From NCBI GenBank assembly GCA_036130055.1, contig JAYYOR010000010.1, forward strand, positions 1 to 27,989: a stretch of 27,989 nt of DNA, read 5' to 3'. This DNA comes from TMED69 sp036130055 (lineage in GTDB: Bacteria > Pseudomonadota > Gammaproteobacteria > Ga0077536). Under the pieces are notes generated by a model. The model was given only the letters and a program-made list of their open reading frames with translations, did no database searches and was not told the origin of the DNA. This document shows, one piece after another, positions 1 to 8,687 of the stretch. A program made the translations under genes and the position numbers. Position 1 is the stretch's first letter. Each line of letters starts with the position of its first letter.

Positions 1-953
1 AACTGGGTTCTTTCAAAAATTTTTCAGTTGAATGGAAGTGGGACGGGATAAGAGCACAAATTATAAAGCGAAGCGAATCGATTATAATTTGGTCAAGAGG
101 TGAAGAAATTATTACAGATCAATATCCTGAAGTGTTAGCCGAGGTTTTGAAACTTGAAGATTGTGTGCTTGATGGCGAGATCGTTGCTTGGGGCAAAAAC
201 ATACTTCCTTTTTCAGAACTACAACGAAGGTTAGGTAGAAAAAAAATAACAAAAAAAGTTTTAGATGAAATTCCCGTGAAATTTTTAGCATTTGATTGCT
301 TAGAATTTAAGGGAATTGATATTCGCCAAGAGTCATATGAGCGTAGAAGAAGGAAATTGCAAGAAATTATTAATCAAATTAATTTGAGTTGTGTAGTACT
401 GTCACCTAAAGTAAAAGCCTCAAATTGGAGCGACGTTGCTAAGGCTCGTGCTAAATCCAGGTCAAGAAATGTAGAAGGAGTTATGGTTAAAGACAAGCTG
501 TCTCCATATTTGACGGGTAGAAAAAAAGGATTTTGGTGGAAATGGAAAGTCGATCCTCTCACGATAGATGCAGTTATGATTTATGCGCAAGCTGGTAGTG
601 GTAGAAGGGCGTCCCTTTTTACCGATTATACATTTGCCGTTCTAAACAGAGAAACACAAAAAAACGCTCTACTTCCGATTGCAAAAGCTTACTCCGGTCT
701 TTCTCAAACTGAGATTGAAGAACTTGATAAATGGATACGTAAAAATACTATAGAGAAATTTGGACCAGTCCGTTCGGTTAGACCTTATCAGGTTTTTGAA
801 CTGTCATTTGATGCAATTTCCCGTTCATCAAGACACAAAAGCGGCTTTGCTCTTCGATTCCCTAGGATTTCCCGTTGGAGAAAAGATAAACGGTTAGAAG
901 ATGCGGATTCGATTAAATCTGTGAATGATATTTTTTCTACCTATCAATCATGA
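1..953 (+). CDS. ATP-dependent DNA ligase, 3' part (partial at window edge)
   Basis: Seals DNA nicks by an ATP-dependent adenylyl transfer. The reading frame is open from nt 3 to the TGA at 951-953, so the gene enters from the left; the GTG at 132 is only an internal valine codon. About 316 residues are visible. The adenylation motif EWKWDGIRAQ, with the catalytic lysine codon at 36-38, lies right at the edge. Further in are FLAFDCLEFKG (motif III type), EGVMVKDK (motif IV) and WWKWKVDP (motif V), followed by an OB-fold-like region with TDYTFAVLN. This fits the bacterial ligases found with a dedicated helicase, exonuclease and PdeM; the missing part would be the N-terminal DNA-binding domain, roughly 200 residues by family length. 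Its stop overlaps the helicase start (ATGA), indicating translational coupling. I am sure of the family and fairly sure of the subfamily. Confidence 0.93.
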   Translation, partial: LGSFKNFSVEWKWDGIRAQIIKRSESIIIWSRGEEIITDQYPEVLAEVLKLEDCVLDGEIVAWGKNILPFSELQRRLGRKKITKKVLDEIPVKFLAFDCLEFKGIDIRQESYERRRRKLQEIINQINLSCVVLSPKVKASNWSDVAKARAKSRSRNVEGVMVKDKLSPYLTGRKKGFWWKWKVDPLTIDAVMIYAQAGSGRRASLFTDYTFAVLNRETQKNALLPIAKAYSGLSQTEIEELDKWIRKNTIEKFGPVRSVRPYQVFELSFDAISRSSRHKSGFALRFPRISRWRKDKRLEDADSIKSVNDIFSTYQS

Positions 954-3391
954 ATGTTAACTTGCCCGAAAGCGTGGAAGATTTTTTTTTACAAAAAAAA
1001 TGGAAACCATCTTTATTTCAAAAAAAAGCTTGGAGTGCTTATCTTAAAGGTTATTCTGGTTTGATTCATGCGCCGACCGGGACTGGAAAAACCTTAGCAG
1101 TTTCTCTAGGTCCATTTATAGAAAGTCTAAATGATTGTTCATTATATAAAACCGGTCTTATTGTTTTATGGATAACGCCGATGCGAGCACTAGCTAGAGA
1201 CACTGAAAAATCTTTGCGTGAAATATGCGAAGGAATCGGGCTTCCTTGGGAAATAAAAAGAAGGACTGGGGACACCACGAGTGCAGATCGGCAGAAAATA
1301 AGAAAAAATCCTCCGCAATTACTGATTACCACCCCTGAATCTTTTTCTTTGATGCTCAGCTATGAAGATTTTGAGTCACGACTTAAAACCGTACAATGCG
1401 TTATAGTTGACGAGTGGCATGAATTATTGGGTTCTAAACGAGGAGTACAGCTTGAATTATGTCTGTCGCGGATCAGAGGGCTAAATAAAGGAGTAAGAAC
1501 CTGGGGTTTATCTGCGACTATTGGGAACGTAAAAGAAGCCTCGGATGTGCTTCTGGGCATCCAGCAAGAAAAACAAAAAACAATAATAACTTGTGCTAAA
1601 TTTAAAAAAATTGACATTATTTCTTTAATCCCAAAAAAAATTGAGCGCTTCCCCTGGGCTGGCCATCTTGGGTTGCGATTGCTTCCCGATATACTTTCGA
1701 GGTTAGATTCTGTAAAAAGCACTTTAATATTTACAAATACAAGATCTCAAGCAGAATTATGGTTTGAGGCACTATTAAAAACGCAACCTAGCTTAATAGG
1801 TCGTATTGCTCTGCATCACGGCTCTCTAGATAAAAAAATTAGACAACGTGTAGAAGAAGGTTTGAAATTAGGGGAATTTAATTGTGTAGTCTGTACTTCT
1901 TCTCTCGACTTGGGAGTTGATTTCAGCCCTGTAGAGCAGGTAATTCAGATAGGGTCTCCAAAAGGAATTGCTAGACTGCTGCAAAGGGCAGGTCGTTCGG
2001 GACATCGACCAGGAGTAACAAGCAAAATTATTTGTGCCCCCACTAATGCCCTTGAATTGGCTGAAATCGCAGCAGCGCGCTGCGCATTCGATAAAAAAGT
2101 AATTGAAAATCGTGTCCCAATGCGCTTATGCCTTGATGTGTTAACACAGCACTGCGTTACGTTGGCTACTGGGTCTGGCTTTGAAGACAGTCAGTTATTT
2201 TCCGAGATAAAAAAAACGCATGCTTTTGCTCAATTGACAAAAAAACAATGGAGTTGGGTGCTTAACTTTATTACTAATGGAGGGATAGCTTTAAGCAACT
2301 ATCCTGATTTTGAAAAAGTATATAAAAAGAATAATTTATATAAAATTAAAAATCCAAAATCCGCTAGGTTACATAGAATGTCAATAGGCACTATTGTCGG
2401 CGATTCGCTAATGGTTTTGAAATGGGTCCGTGGAATCAAAATAGGTTCTATTGAAGAAAGTTTTATTAGTAAACTAAAAAAAAATGATTGTTTTTTATTT
2501 AACGGAAAATATGTCCAATTAGTTCGTGTTAAAGAGATGACGGCTTATGTGAAAAAAGCTGAGAGCAAAGGAAGGTTCGTTCCTAGGTGGTTAGGGGGAC
2601 GAGCGCCTTTGTCTACAGAGTTATCTTCATTTACGCAAGCTTTATTAAGCGAACCAGTTAATTTTAAAATTAAAGAAATTAAAGCTTTAACAAATATTAT
2701 AAATACTCAAAAAAAAATCTCCGCTTTACCTGCACAGAGTGAATTATTAGTTGAAAGCTGTTCTTCTAGAGAAGGCCAGCATTTATTTATTTTTTGTTTT
2801 GCGGGCAGACGCGTTAATGAAGGTCTTGCTATTTTAATCGCGTGGCGTTTGTCTCGTTCTCGAAAAGATACATTCAAAGTGTGGGCGAATGATTATGGAC
2901 TTGAAATTCTCTCGCTTGGTAGGAAAGTAGTCAGTATTACAGAATTGATACAAGTTCTTCGTGTTGAGTCTTTGTTAGAAGACTTAATTGAGAGTGTAAA
3001 CAGTACTGAGACAAGTAAAAGACATTTCAGGGAAATTGCTCAGATATCCGGGCTCGTCTTTGTGGGCTACCCAGGACGTAGTAAATTGACTCGACATCTA
3101 CAAGCATCAAGCGGCATAATTTATGACGTGTTACAAGATTTTGACAAACAAAATCTTTTGATTAAACAGGCTTTAGAAGAAGTTCTTATAAGTGAATTCG
3201 AATATAAGCGGCTGAAAAATTGCTTAATGGAAATCTCAAAGAAAAGTATTAAGATTATGGAGACTTCAAATTTTTCACCGCTTGCCTTTCCAATTTGGTC
3301 GGAAAGAATACGGTCTCAAACAGTAAGTTCTGAAACCTGGGAGGCTCGCTTAAACCGGATGATCAGTCAGATAGAGAAAAAGCTAAGCTAA
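950..3391 (+). CDS. Ligase-associated DEXH-box helicase (Lhr-like)
   Basis: Predicted superfamily 2 DNA helicase of 813 residues in a DNA-repair operon. Walker A motif APTGTGKT lies at residues 41-48, the Walker B box is DEWH (154-157), motif III is SAT (188-190), and motif VI is QRAGRSGH (345-352) with a following RPG. The helicase core fills about the first 400 residues; the rest resembles the winged-helix and Lhr-type C-terminal region. The length matches the helicase class that occurs next to bacterial ATP-dependent ligases, rather than full-length Lhr of about 1400-1500 residues. The ATG overlaps the ligase TGA by four bases and the next gene starts one base after this stop, so the three genes are almost certainly co-transcribed. 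DNA-damage response is inferred from family and context. Confidence 0.95.
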   Translation: MNVNLPESVEDFFLQKKWKPSLFQKKAWSAYLKGYSGLIHAPTGTGKTLAVSLGPFIESLNDCSLYKTGLIVLWITPMRALARDTEKSLREICEGIGLPWEIKRRTGDTTSADRQKIRKNPPQLLITTPESFSLMLSYEDFESRLKTVQCVIVDEWHELLGSKRGVQLELCLSRIRGLNKGVRTWGLSATIGNVKEASDVLLGIQQEKQKTIITCAKFKKIDIISLIPKKIERFPWAGHLGLRLLPDILSRLDSVKSTLIFTNTRSQAELWFEALLKTQPSLIGRIALHHGSLDKKIRQRVEEGLKLGEFNCVVCTSSLDLGVDFSPVEQVIQIGSPKGIARLLQRAGRSGHRPGVTSKIICAPTNALELAEIAAARCAFDKKVIENRVPMRLCLDVLTQHCVTLATGSGFEDSQLFSEIKKTHAFAQLTKKQWSWVLNFITNGGIALSNYPDFEKVYKKNNLYKIKNPKSARLHRMSIGTIVGDSLMVLKWVRGIKIGSIEESFISKLKKNDCFLFNGKYVQLVRVKEMTAYVKKAESKGRFVPRWLGGRAPLSTELSSFTQALLSEPVNFKIKEIKALTNIINTQKKISALPAQSELLVESCSSREGQHLFIFCFAGRRVNEGLAILIAWRLSRSRKDTFKVWANDYGLEILSLGRKVVSITELIQVLRVESLLEDLIESVNSTETSKRHFREIAQISGLVFVGYPGRSKLTRHLQASSGIIYDVLQDFDKQNLLIKQALEEVLISEFEYKRLKNCLMEISKKSIKIMETSNFSPLAFPIWSERIRSQTVSSETWEARLNRMISQIEKKLS

Positions 3392-3392
3392 A

Positions 3393-4055
3393 ATGAAAAG
3401 TACCAAAATAAGAATTTTTGAACAGGATTTGGTGTTGGATCCAAGAAGAGCTCTATTTTGGCCATCTGAAGAATCAATATTGATTTCCGATACTCATTTT
3501 GGCAAGAGTTCAATATTTAGAAGGTTCGGTTTACAAATTCCTGAGGGAAGCGATGAAAAGACACTTATAACTATGACCAGTCTAATAAAAGATTATCAGG
3601 TAAAAAGGTTGTTTGTAATAGGAGATTTTGTGCATGGCGCTTTATCTGAAGGCGACATTTTTTTTAAACTTTTTAAGACATGGAGAAAAGTACACAATCA
3701 TCTCTCTGTCATACTCATTCAGGGGAATCACGACGTCAATTTGAGGCATTATTGCCTAAACAACCTAGAGATTTATGAGCGGTATGCGATTCAATCTACT
3801 GAGCTAGTGCATGATCCAGAAAGCGCTATAGGGTCGTCCTATATATCGGGTCATATACATCCTTATTTAAATTTTCGAACATCGCAAGAATCATTGAGAA
3901 TGCCAATCTTCTGGTGTTCTAAAGAAGCGCTGATTTTACCAGCATTTGGCTCGTTTACGGGTGGTAAAACTATAGAATTATCACAGGGCGAGGTAGCTTA
4001 TGCAATTTATCCCGATGGTTCGAATATTGTAAAAATATCACGAAATTTTGAATAG
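3393..4055 (+). CDS. pdeM: Ligase-associated metallophosphoesterase PdeM
   Basis: Calcineurin-like phosphoesterase of 220 residues; in this operon type it is the ligase-associated endonuclease/phosphodiesterase PdeM. The metal-binding motifs are in canonical order: SDTHFGK (Asp33, His35), GDFVHG (77-82), GNHD (111-114) and GHIHP (153-157). It starts one base after the helicase stop, consistent with one transcript. The usual fourth partner, a metallo-beta-lactamase-fold exonuclease, is not seen here and is expected upstream of the window. No signal peptide is visible, so it should act in the cytoplasm on DNA. The fold is certain; the PdeM name rests on fold plus context. Confidence 0.92.
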   Translation: MKSTKIRIFEQDLVLDPRRALFWPSEESILISDTHFGKSSIFRRFGLQIPEGSDEKTLITMTSLIKDYQVKRLFVIGDFVHGALSEGDIFFKLFKTWRKVHNHLSVILIQGNHDVNLRHYCLNNLEIYERYAIQSTELVHDPESAIGSSYISGHIHPYLNFRTSQESLRMPIFWCSKEALILPAFGSFTGGKTIELSQGEVAYAIYPDGSNIVKISRNFE

Positions 4056-4154
4056 CTGCAAATTAGTAAAATGATTCCAACTGGACTAATATGAACGGGG
4101 GCCAACAAAAGAAAAAAAAGGTTAAAATTAAATTAAAATTTACGGGCTTTAAAA

Positions 4155-6902
4155 ATGGATTTACGAAAACAATGGCAAGAAAAATTAAAAACTCTTCGAC
4201 ACCAAGGAATGTCTACCACTGATATAAATCCAGTTTCAGCGCTGGCTGAAATGATCGACGATAATGTTTATGAAGGAAGAGTCTCAAGAAAAGAAATTCA
4301 GTTAGTTTTAAAAGATATTTCGAATGAACTTTGGCAACATAAAATATCAGATTTGCGTTCTCAAGCAGGTCTGAATAATCCTAATGACAAACAATTCTCT
4401 ATTGCCGGTCTCGATATAACCCAGCCGCTTTATAGAGCAGTTTTTACTGCACATCCCACATTCGCGTTAAAAAAAGAAACGTCGCAGGCCTTGGTTTATG
4501 ATGCGGTAACTGAAGAGACGTCCAAGCCATCAGACGCTTTCTCTTCCAGAGAATCGATAAGTCTTGAAGAAGAACACCGCGAAGCAATGGTCGCATTACG
4601 AAATGGAAGAATGGCGGTAAACCAGATTAACAAATTGATCATTAATCAAAACTCCAAGAGCAAACCTGAATCTTGGCATGATGAACTACCAAGAGTTTTA
4701 GGGGTTGCAACTTGGGTTGGTTATGATCTTGACGGTCGTACCGATATAAGCTGGATTGATAGTTTTAGTTTTCGTCTTTATGAAAAAATCGAGTCATTAA
4801 AAAATTACAAAGATGCTCTCGAAAAAGTATCCCATCCAGAGGTTAGTAAAATAAAATTAAAAATTGAGAAAGAATTAATTAGAAACGAAAAAATTTTCGA
4901 TAGGTTCGAGAATCTGAAAAAAAATAAAAATGACTTCAATGAAGTGATGAATCTAATTACTGATGATAACGAAAGATTAATATCAAGTAAAAAGCTTGCA
5001 CTTCAGCTTCACCATATTGCAAAAAAAACCGAGTCATTAGAAGCGAAATTTGAACTTATGACCGTAGCTGCCGATTTAGATGTACATGGGTTTGGAATGG
5101 GCGAAATTCATTTACGCATAAATGCGGCGCAGATTAGGAACGCCATGAGACCTGTAGATGGAAGAACTTTGTCAGTTACTGATGGGGAAAATTCGGCAAG
5201 ACTTTTAGTCGAACGTTTAGCTATGAGAATTAAGACGGAAAGTTGTTGGTCAACTAACTTCAAAAATTTAGACCAAGAAACTGCTTTGGCTAGAAGACAG
5301 ATGATGTTAGCTCGTCAAATAATAAAGCATATAGACAGCGACCAAAAAGTAAAGCTTTTAATAGCGGAATGCGAACGACCATTAACGATAATGTCAGCTC
5401 TATATTTAGCTCACAAATTTGGAATTGCCGACTCTCTTGATATTTCTCCTCTTTTTGAAACAAGTTATGGGTTGGAGCATGGTGAAAAATTGATTGATCA
5501 ACTTCTTCAACAAGAAGTGTTCGTGAAATATTTGAGGGAGAGAAAAGTTCTTACTATTCAAACAGGATTTTCAGATGCCGGCAGATTTATTGGTCAAATC
5601 GCAGCCAACATGGCTATCGAAAGATTACAAACTAAAATCATTAATTGTTTGAAAAACCGAGTAGGCAAAGCCGTTGATCTTTTGATATTTAATACTCACG
5701 GCGAGTCTTTTGGAAGAGGTGGAATACAATCAAACATGAGTGACAGGCAGTCTTACATCATGACGCCATTTGTAAGGAATCATGCGAAAGAAAACGGAAT
5801 AAAACTCTATCATCAGTCAAGTTTTCAGGGAGGTGACGGATATCGCTTATTTGGTTCTTTGGAGGTTGCTATTTCAACAATTAAGAATATTTTCATTGCA
5901 GAAATAAACTTGGCAAACCAAGTTGATAAAACAGATGCTTTTTACCAGCAGACAGATTTTTCTCTAGACCTTTTTTCGGGATTGAAGGACTGGCATGAAA
6001 AACTTTTGAATGATCCAAGTTATTCAGACTTAATAGATATATTCGACAATAATTTGTTACCTGTAACTGGGTCACGCCCAACTCGTAGAGTAGTTGGCTC
6101 TGGTAATGAGCGACGTGGACCATCGAAGATTAGGGCAATAACCCATAATGCGATTCTGCAACAACTCGGGTTTCTAGCGAATGTAGTTTCTGGCATGGGT
6201 TGCGCAGCTACCCTTGATATCGATGAGTTTGTAGAGATATTTACCAAGTCGAATAGATTAAGGCAATGTTTGAATTATGTCTTGAGGGCCAAAGAGATGG
6301 GCTCTTTAAATACTGTTTTAGCTTATTCCCGACTTTTAGATCCGGGTTTTTGGGTGAATAAAGCTTATCACGGAAAACAGGAAAAAAATCAGCGGGGTTT
6401 GCGAAGTGTATCGCAGTTATTACGTAGAGGTACAAACTATCAGAGTATTCAAAAGACTGTTTGGAACCTTAGAGATGATTTAGTTGACCTTTATAGGCTT
6501 GTAGAAAAACTAGGATTAAAAAGTGTCAGGCCCAAGGGTGACGAAAGACTACAACTAGATTTACTTCACTCCATTAGGATTGCTCTGGTAAGTAACAGTC
6601 TTATGCTTATTTGTAGTTTACCAAGATTAGGAGAGACCAATAGGCATAGTAATGATGACATTTTAAATTATGCTTTAAAACTTGATTTTGAATCCGTAAT
6701 TGGAATAATTCGTAGAGCATTTAGGCTTGAGCCTAACGTCAGTAACACAGAGTCATTATCGGAGATTGAATCTTACAGTGCAGAAAATATCGGTAGTTTC
6801 ATATTTGTTGAGAAGCAGGTATTGGAGCCGTTGGAGCAGAACAAAATTATGATAAAAGAAATAACTCAGTTGATTTCAGCTGTTTATGGTGCTCATGGTT
6901 AA
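4155..6902 (+). CDS. ppc: Phosphoenolpyruvate carboxylase family protein, divergent
   Basis: A 915-residue member of the PEP carboxylase family (PEP plus bicarbonate to oxaloacetate and phosphate), close to the usual length. The catalytic-histidine motif TAHPT is at residues 98-102. Other blocks are recognisable but altered. WVGYDLDGR (about 187-195) stands where GGDRDGN is expected, LRINAAQ (320-326) for LDIRQ, GFSDAGRFIG (471-480) for GYSDSNKDxG, and FNTHGESFGRGG (512-523) for FHGRGGSxGRGG. The C-terminus ends in AHG instead of the near-invariant NTG. By this reading Arg396, Lys546, Arg581 and Asn881 of the E. coli enzyme are replaced by Asn, Arg, His and a non-Asn residue, while the Arg587 equivalent (Arg521) is kept. 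It may be an active divergent subfamily or may have another role. A 99-base gap separates it from pdeM, and the MORN gene overlaps its 3' end. Confidence 0.85.
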   Translation: MDLRKQWQEKLKTLRHQGMSTTDINPVSALAEMIDDNVYEGRVSRKEIQLVLKDISNELWQHKISDLRSQAGLNNPNDKQFSIAGLDITQPLYRAVFTAHPTFALKKETSQALVYDAVTEETSKPSDAFSSRESISLEEEHREAMVALRNGRMAVNQINKLIINQNSKSKPESWHDELPRVLGVATWVGYDLDGRTDISWIDSFSFRLYEKIESLKNYKDALEKVSHPEVSKIKLKIEKELIRNEKIFDRFENLKKNKNDFNEVMNLITDDNERLISSKKLALQLHHIAKKTESLEAKFELMTVAADLDVHGFGMGEIHLRINAAQIRNAMRPVDGRTLSVTDGENSARLLVERLAMRIKTESCWSTNFKNLDQETALARRQMMLARQIIKHIDSDQKVKLLIAECERPLTIMSALYLAHKFGIADSLDISPLFETSYGLEHGEKLIDQLLQQEVFVKYLRERKVLTIQTGFSDAGRFIGQIAANMAIERLQTKIINCLKNRVGKAVDLLIFNTHGESFGRGGIQSNMSDRQSYIMTPFVRNHAKENGIKLYHQSSFQGGDGYRLFGSLEVAISTIKNIFIAEINLANQVDKTDAFYQQTDFSLDLFSGLKDWHEKLLNDPSYSDLIDIFDNNLLPVTGSRPTRRVVGSGNERRGPSKIRAITHNAILQQLGFLANVVSGMGCAATLDIDEFVEIFTKSNRLRQCLNYVLRAKEMGSLNTVLAYSRLLDPGFWVNKAYHGKQEKNQRGLRSVSQLLRRGTNYQSIQKTVWNLRDDLVDLYRLVEKLGLKSVRPKGDERLQLDLLHSIRIALVSNSLMLICSLPRLGETNRHSNDDILNYALKLDFESVIGIIRRAFRLEPNVSNTESLSEIESYSAENIGSFIFVEKQVLEPLEQNKIMIKEITQLISAVYGAHG

Positions 6903-7188
6903 GAAGCACAATAACGACGAATTTGAAGAGATCTATATCGAGAAATTGATTGATTCTGATAATTTGTTACGTACTATTCGTAAAAACGGAGAGCGTTATG
7001 TTGGTGAGCACAATTGCGGCATACCAAACGGCAAGGGCAAGCAAACTTGGCCGGGCGGTAATTTTTATATTGGCAGTTTTAAAGATGGAGTAAGACACGG
7101 TTGGGGTACATATACTCACCCATCTGGAATAAAAGAAACTTGTTATTTTTACAAGGGCAAGCCTTCACTAACGTTAAGGTTCAGATAA
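6886..7188 (+). CDS. Small MORN-repeat protein
   Basis: A 100-residue protein with two tandem MORN repeats (YVGEH...GKGKQTWPGG and YIGSF...GWGTYTHPSG, about residues 39-82) and a charged N-terminus rich in D, E and K. MORN repeats form beta-hairpin strips that bind proteins or lipids; no enzymatic residues are visible and there is no signal peptide. The start is uncertain: ATG at 6886 overlaps ppc by 17 bases and ATG at 6895 by 8. Neither has a clear Shine-Dalgarno sequence, suggesting translation coupled to ppc. The overlap puts it in the same transcript as the carboxylase homologue, but a functional link is only inference. Confidence 0.85.
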   Translation: MVLMVKKHNNDEFEEIYIEKLIDSDNLLRTIRKNGERYVGEHNCGIPNGKGKQTWPGGNFYIGSFKDGVRHGWGTYTHPSGIKETCYFYKGKPSLTLRFR

Positions 7189-7304
7189 AAAAAATTTAAA
7201 GAAAACAATTATAATTTTATGTTATATCCATATTAAAAAAAAATTGTTGCACTGCAATAGCTATGGCTAGTAAATTGTAATCTTTTACTTTAAAAGGAAA
7301 CAAG
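7189..7304 (+). promoter_or_regulatory. AT-rich leader with TTGCACTGCAA palindrome
   Basis: The 116-base gap before the 53-residue ORF contains an odd-centred perfect inverted repeat, TTGCA-C-TGCAA, at 7247-7257. It lies about 48 bases upstream of the start codon at 7305 in otherwise featureless A/T-rich DNA. Its GC content and symmetry stand out locally and it is placed where an operator could sit. No convincing -35/-10 pair could be assigned. This is an inference from symmetry and position only. Confidence 0.3.
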
Positions 7305-7466
7305 ATGCCAGTTGACGGAATTGGATACGGGTCCATAACACCCCTTGCACCAAAACAACAACCTCAGTCGTCAGACAAAGTAGAAGAGCTTGCCCCAAAG
7401 GCTGAAGAGCCTGCAGTGGAAATTAATTCAGCCACTACAGATGGCTCGATTGACATACGAGTTTGA
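7305..7466 (+). CDS. Small hypothetical protein, 53 aa, Pro/Glu/Ala-rich
   Basis: A short ORF beginning MPVDGIGYGSITPLAPKQ and ending in DIRV, stop TGA at 7464-7466. An AAAAGGA ribosome binding site lies at 7292-7298 with good spacing to the ATG at 7305, which is better than most genes in this window have. The middle is rich in Pro, Gln, Glu and Ala and looks disordered; there is no signal peptide, cysteine or membrane segment. I do not recognise a family. It lies between the ppc-MORN pair and a nitroreductase, in the same direction, and may have its own promoter in the preceding gap. Confidence 0.55.
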   Translation: MPVDGIGYGSITPLAPKQQPQSSDKVEELAPKAEEPAVEINSATTDGSIDIRV

Positions 7467-7535
7467 TATATTTTGACCTGATGCTGTAATCGGATGCTTG
7501 GATTTGTTATGATTCCTGACATAAAAATTTGAATT

Positions 7536-8174
7536 ATGACCATGAAGCTCCAATTACCAGTAGATGAAGCCTTAAAAACTACCCGAGCTGTTCGCAAGCG
7601 ACTTGATTTTGAAAAAAACGTACCAATAAAATTATTAAAGGAGTGTCTACAGTTATCACTTCAATCTCCTACCGCATCAGGTCAAGCGCTGACCCATTAT
7701 GTACTCATTGGGGATCCGGTTAAGAAAAAGAAGATAGCACTGCTATACCGCAAAGCTTTCGAAATCTATCAAAAACAAAAGAAAAAAATAGAAACACATC
7801 ACCCAGACCAGGAATCAGCAGAGCGTATGGTAGGTTCTGCCCAATATCTGGCCGCCAATATGCATAAAGTTCCATGGCTTTTAATTCCAGTTATGGTAGG
7901 CCGTTATAATACTTCTTTAGAATGTGCCTCGGTTTATGGGTCGATTCTTCCATCAGTTTGGAGTTTTATGTTAGCCGCTCGAGAACGAGGACTAGGTACA
8001 TGTTGGACAACTTTGCATATAATGTTTGAGAAGGAAGCTGCAGAACTTCTAGATGTTCCTTTTGAAAGATTCACTCAGGTTGCTATGATACCAGTCGCTT
8101 TTTCAAAAGGCGTAAAATTCAAAGAGGCTCCACGGAAGGATCTAAATGATTTTTTGCATATAGATTCCTGGTAA
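7536..8174 (+). CDS. Nitroreductase family FMN protein
   Basis: A 212-residue member of the nitroreductase superfamily: FMN-dependent, NAD(P)H-using cytoplasmic oxidoreductases that usually act as dimers. The N-terminal FMN-phosphate motif is TTRAVRKRLDF (about residues 15-25), followed by SPTASGQ in the position of the family's SPSxxNxQ stretch. The C-terminal half has AARERGLGTCWTT (about 147-159), the usual flavin-contacting AxxxGLGxxW segment. The asparagine and glutamine pattern of classical NfsA/NfsB enzymes is not fully kept, so the substrate is open. The start at ATG 7536 has another ATG six bases on; neither has a strong Shine-Dalgarno sequence. It is 29 bases from the next gene in the same direction, which may share its transcript. 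Confidence 0.88.
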   Translation: MTMKLQLPVDEALKTTRAVRKRLDFEKNVPIKLLKECLQLSLQSPTASGQALTHYVLIGDPVKKKKIALLYRKAFEIYQKQKKKIETHHPDQESAERMVGSAQYLAANMHKVPWLLIPVMVGRYNTSLECASVYGSILPSVWSFMLAARERGLGTCWTTLHIMFEKEAAELLDVPFERFTQVAMIPVAFSKGVKFKEAPRKDLNDFLHIDSW

Positions 8175-8206
8175 AATTTTTAACATTCACATTCGGGGAA
8201 ATCTTG

Positions 8207-8662
8207 ATGAAACTTATTCCATTTTTTACATATTACGCCAACCTAACTAGCAGTCTCGAAGTTGGCTCCGGACCATTTGGTAACCGGTTGATCGTCGAAG
8301 TTGATGGTGGCGAATTCGAAGGTCCAAGCCTAAAAGGTAAAATAAGGTCCGCAGCTGGTGCAGATTGGTTAACATTGACAGAAAAATTTGGCCATCTAGA
8401 TGTTAGAGTTACTTTTGAGACAGTTGATGGGGCTTTTATATTCGTAGAATATACCGGAAAGTTAGAATTAACAGGGTCTGTGCTTAGCGCACTTCAAGGT
8501 GATGGAAACACCCAATATGGAGACCAATATTTTTTTACGAGTCCTCGTATGCAAACCGGTCATCCAGATTATGAATGGGTCAACAACATAGTATGTTTGG
8601 GACGAGGTAAACTACAGCCTGGAAGGGTGGACTACGAGGTCTTCAGAGTGGATAACTCTTGA
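8207..8662 (+). CDS. DUF3237 domain protein
   Basis: A protein of about 151 residues matching the DUF3237 family of small beta-barrel-like proteins. Visible hallmarks are a central GNRLIVEVDGGEFEGP-type strand pair, the GADWLTL segment, and a C-terminal pattern with F-F-T-S-P and YEWVNNIVCLGRG. The ATG at 8207 is chosen because GGGGAA at 8195-8200 sits six bases before it; an in-frame TTG at 8204 is also possible. The family's biochemical role is not known to me; members are often near aromatic or xenobiotic oxidoreductases, and here it follows a nitroreductase. A hairpin terminator begins at its stop codon. Confidence 0.82.
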   Translation: MKLIPFFTYYANLTSSLEVGSGPFGNRLIVEVDGGEFEGPSLKGKIRSAAGADWLTLTEKFGHLDVRVTFETVDGAFIFVEYTGKLELTGSVLSALQGDGNTQYGDQYFFTSPRMQTGHPDYEWVNNIVCLGRGKLQPGRVDYEVFRVDNS

Positions 8663-8687
8663 GTCGCAAAAGTAGCGACTAACTTTT
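8662..8687 (+). terminator. Rho-independent terminator after the DUF3237 gene
   Basis: Perfect 6-bp stem AGTCGC (8662-8667) and GCGACT (8675-8680), with a 7-base AAAAGTA loop, followed by AAC and a run of five T. It begins on the last base of the upstream stop codon and overlaps the stop of the convergent aldehyde dehydrogenase gene. The T-run serves only the plus-strand transcript; the minus side of the hairpin has no T-run. Confidence 0.65.
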
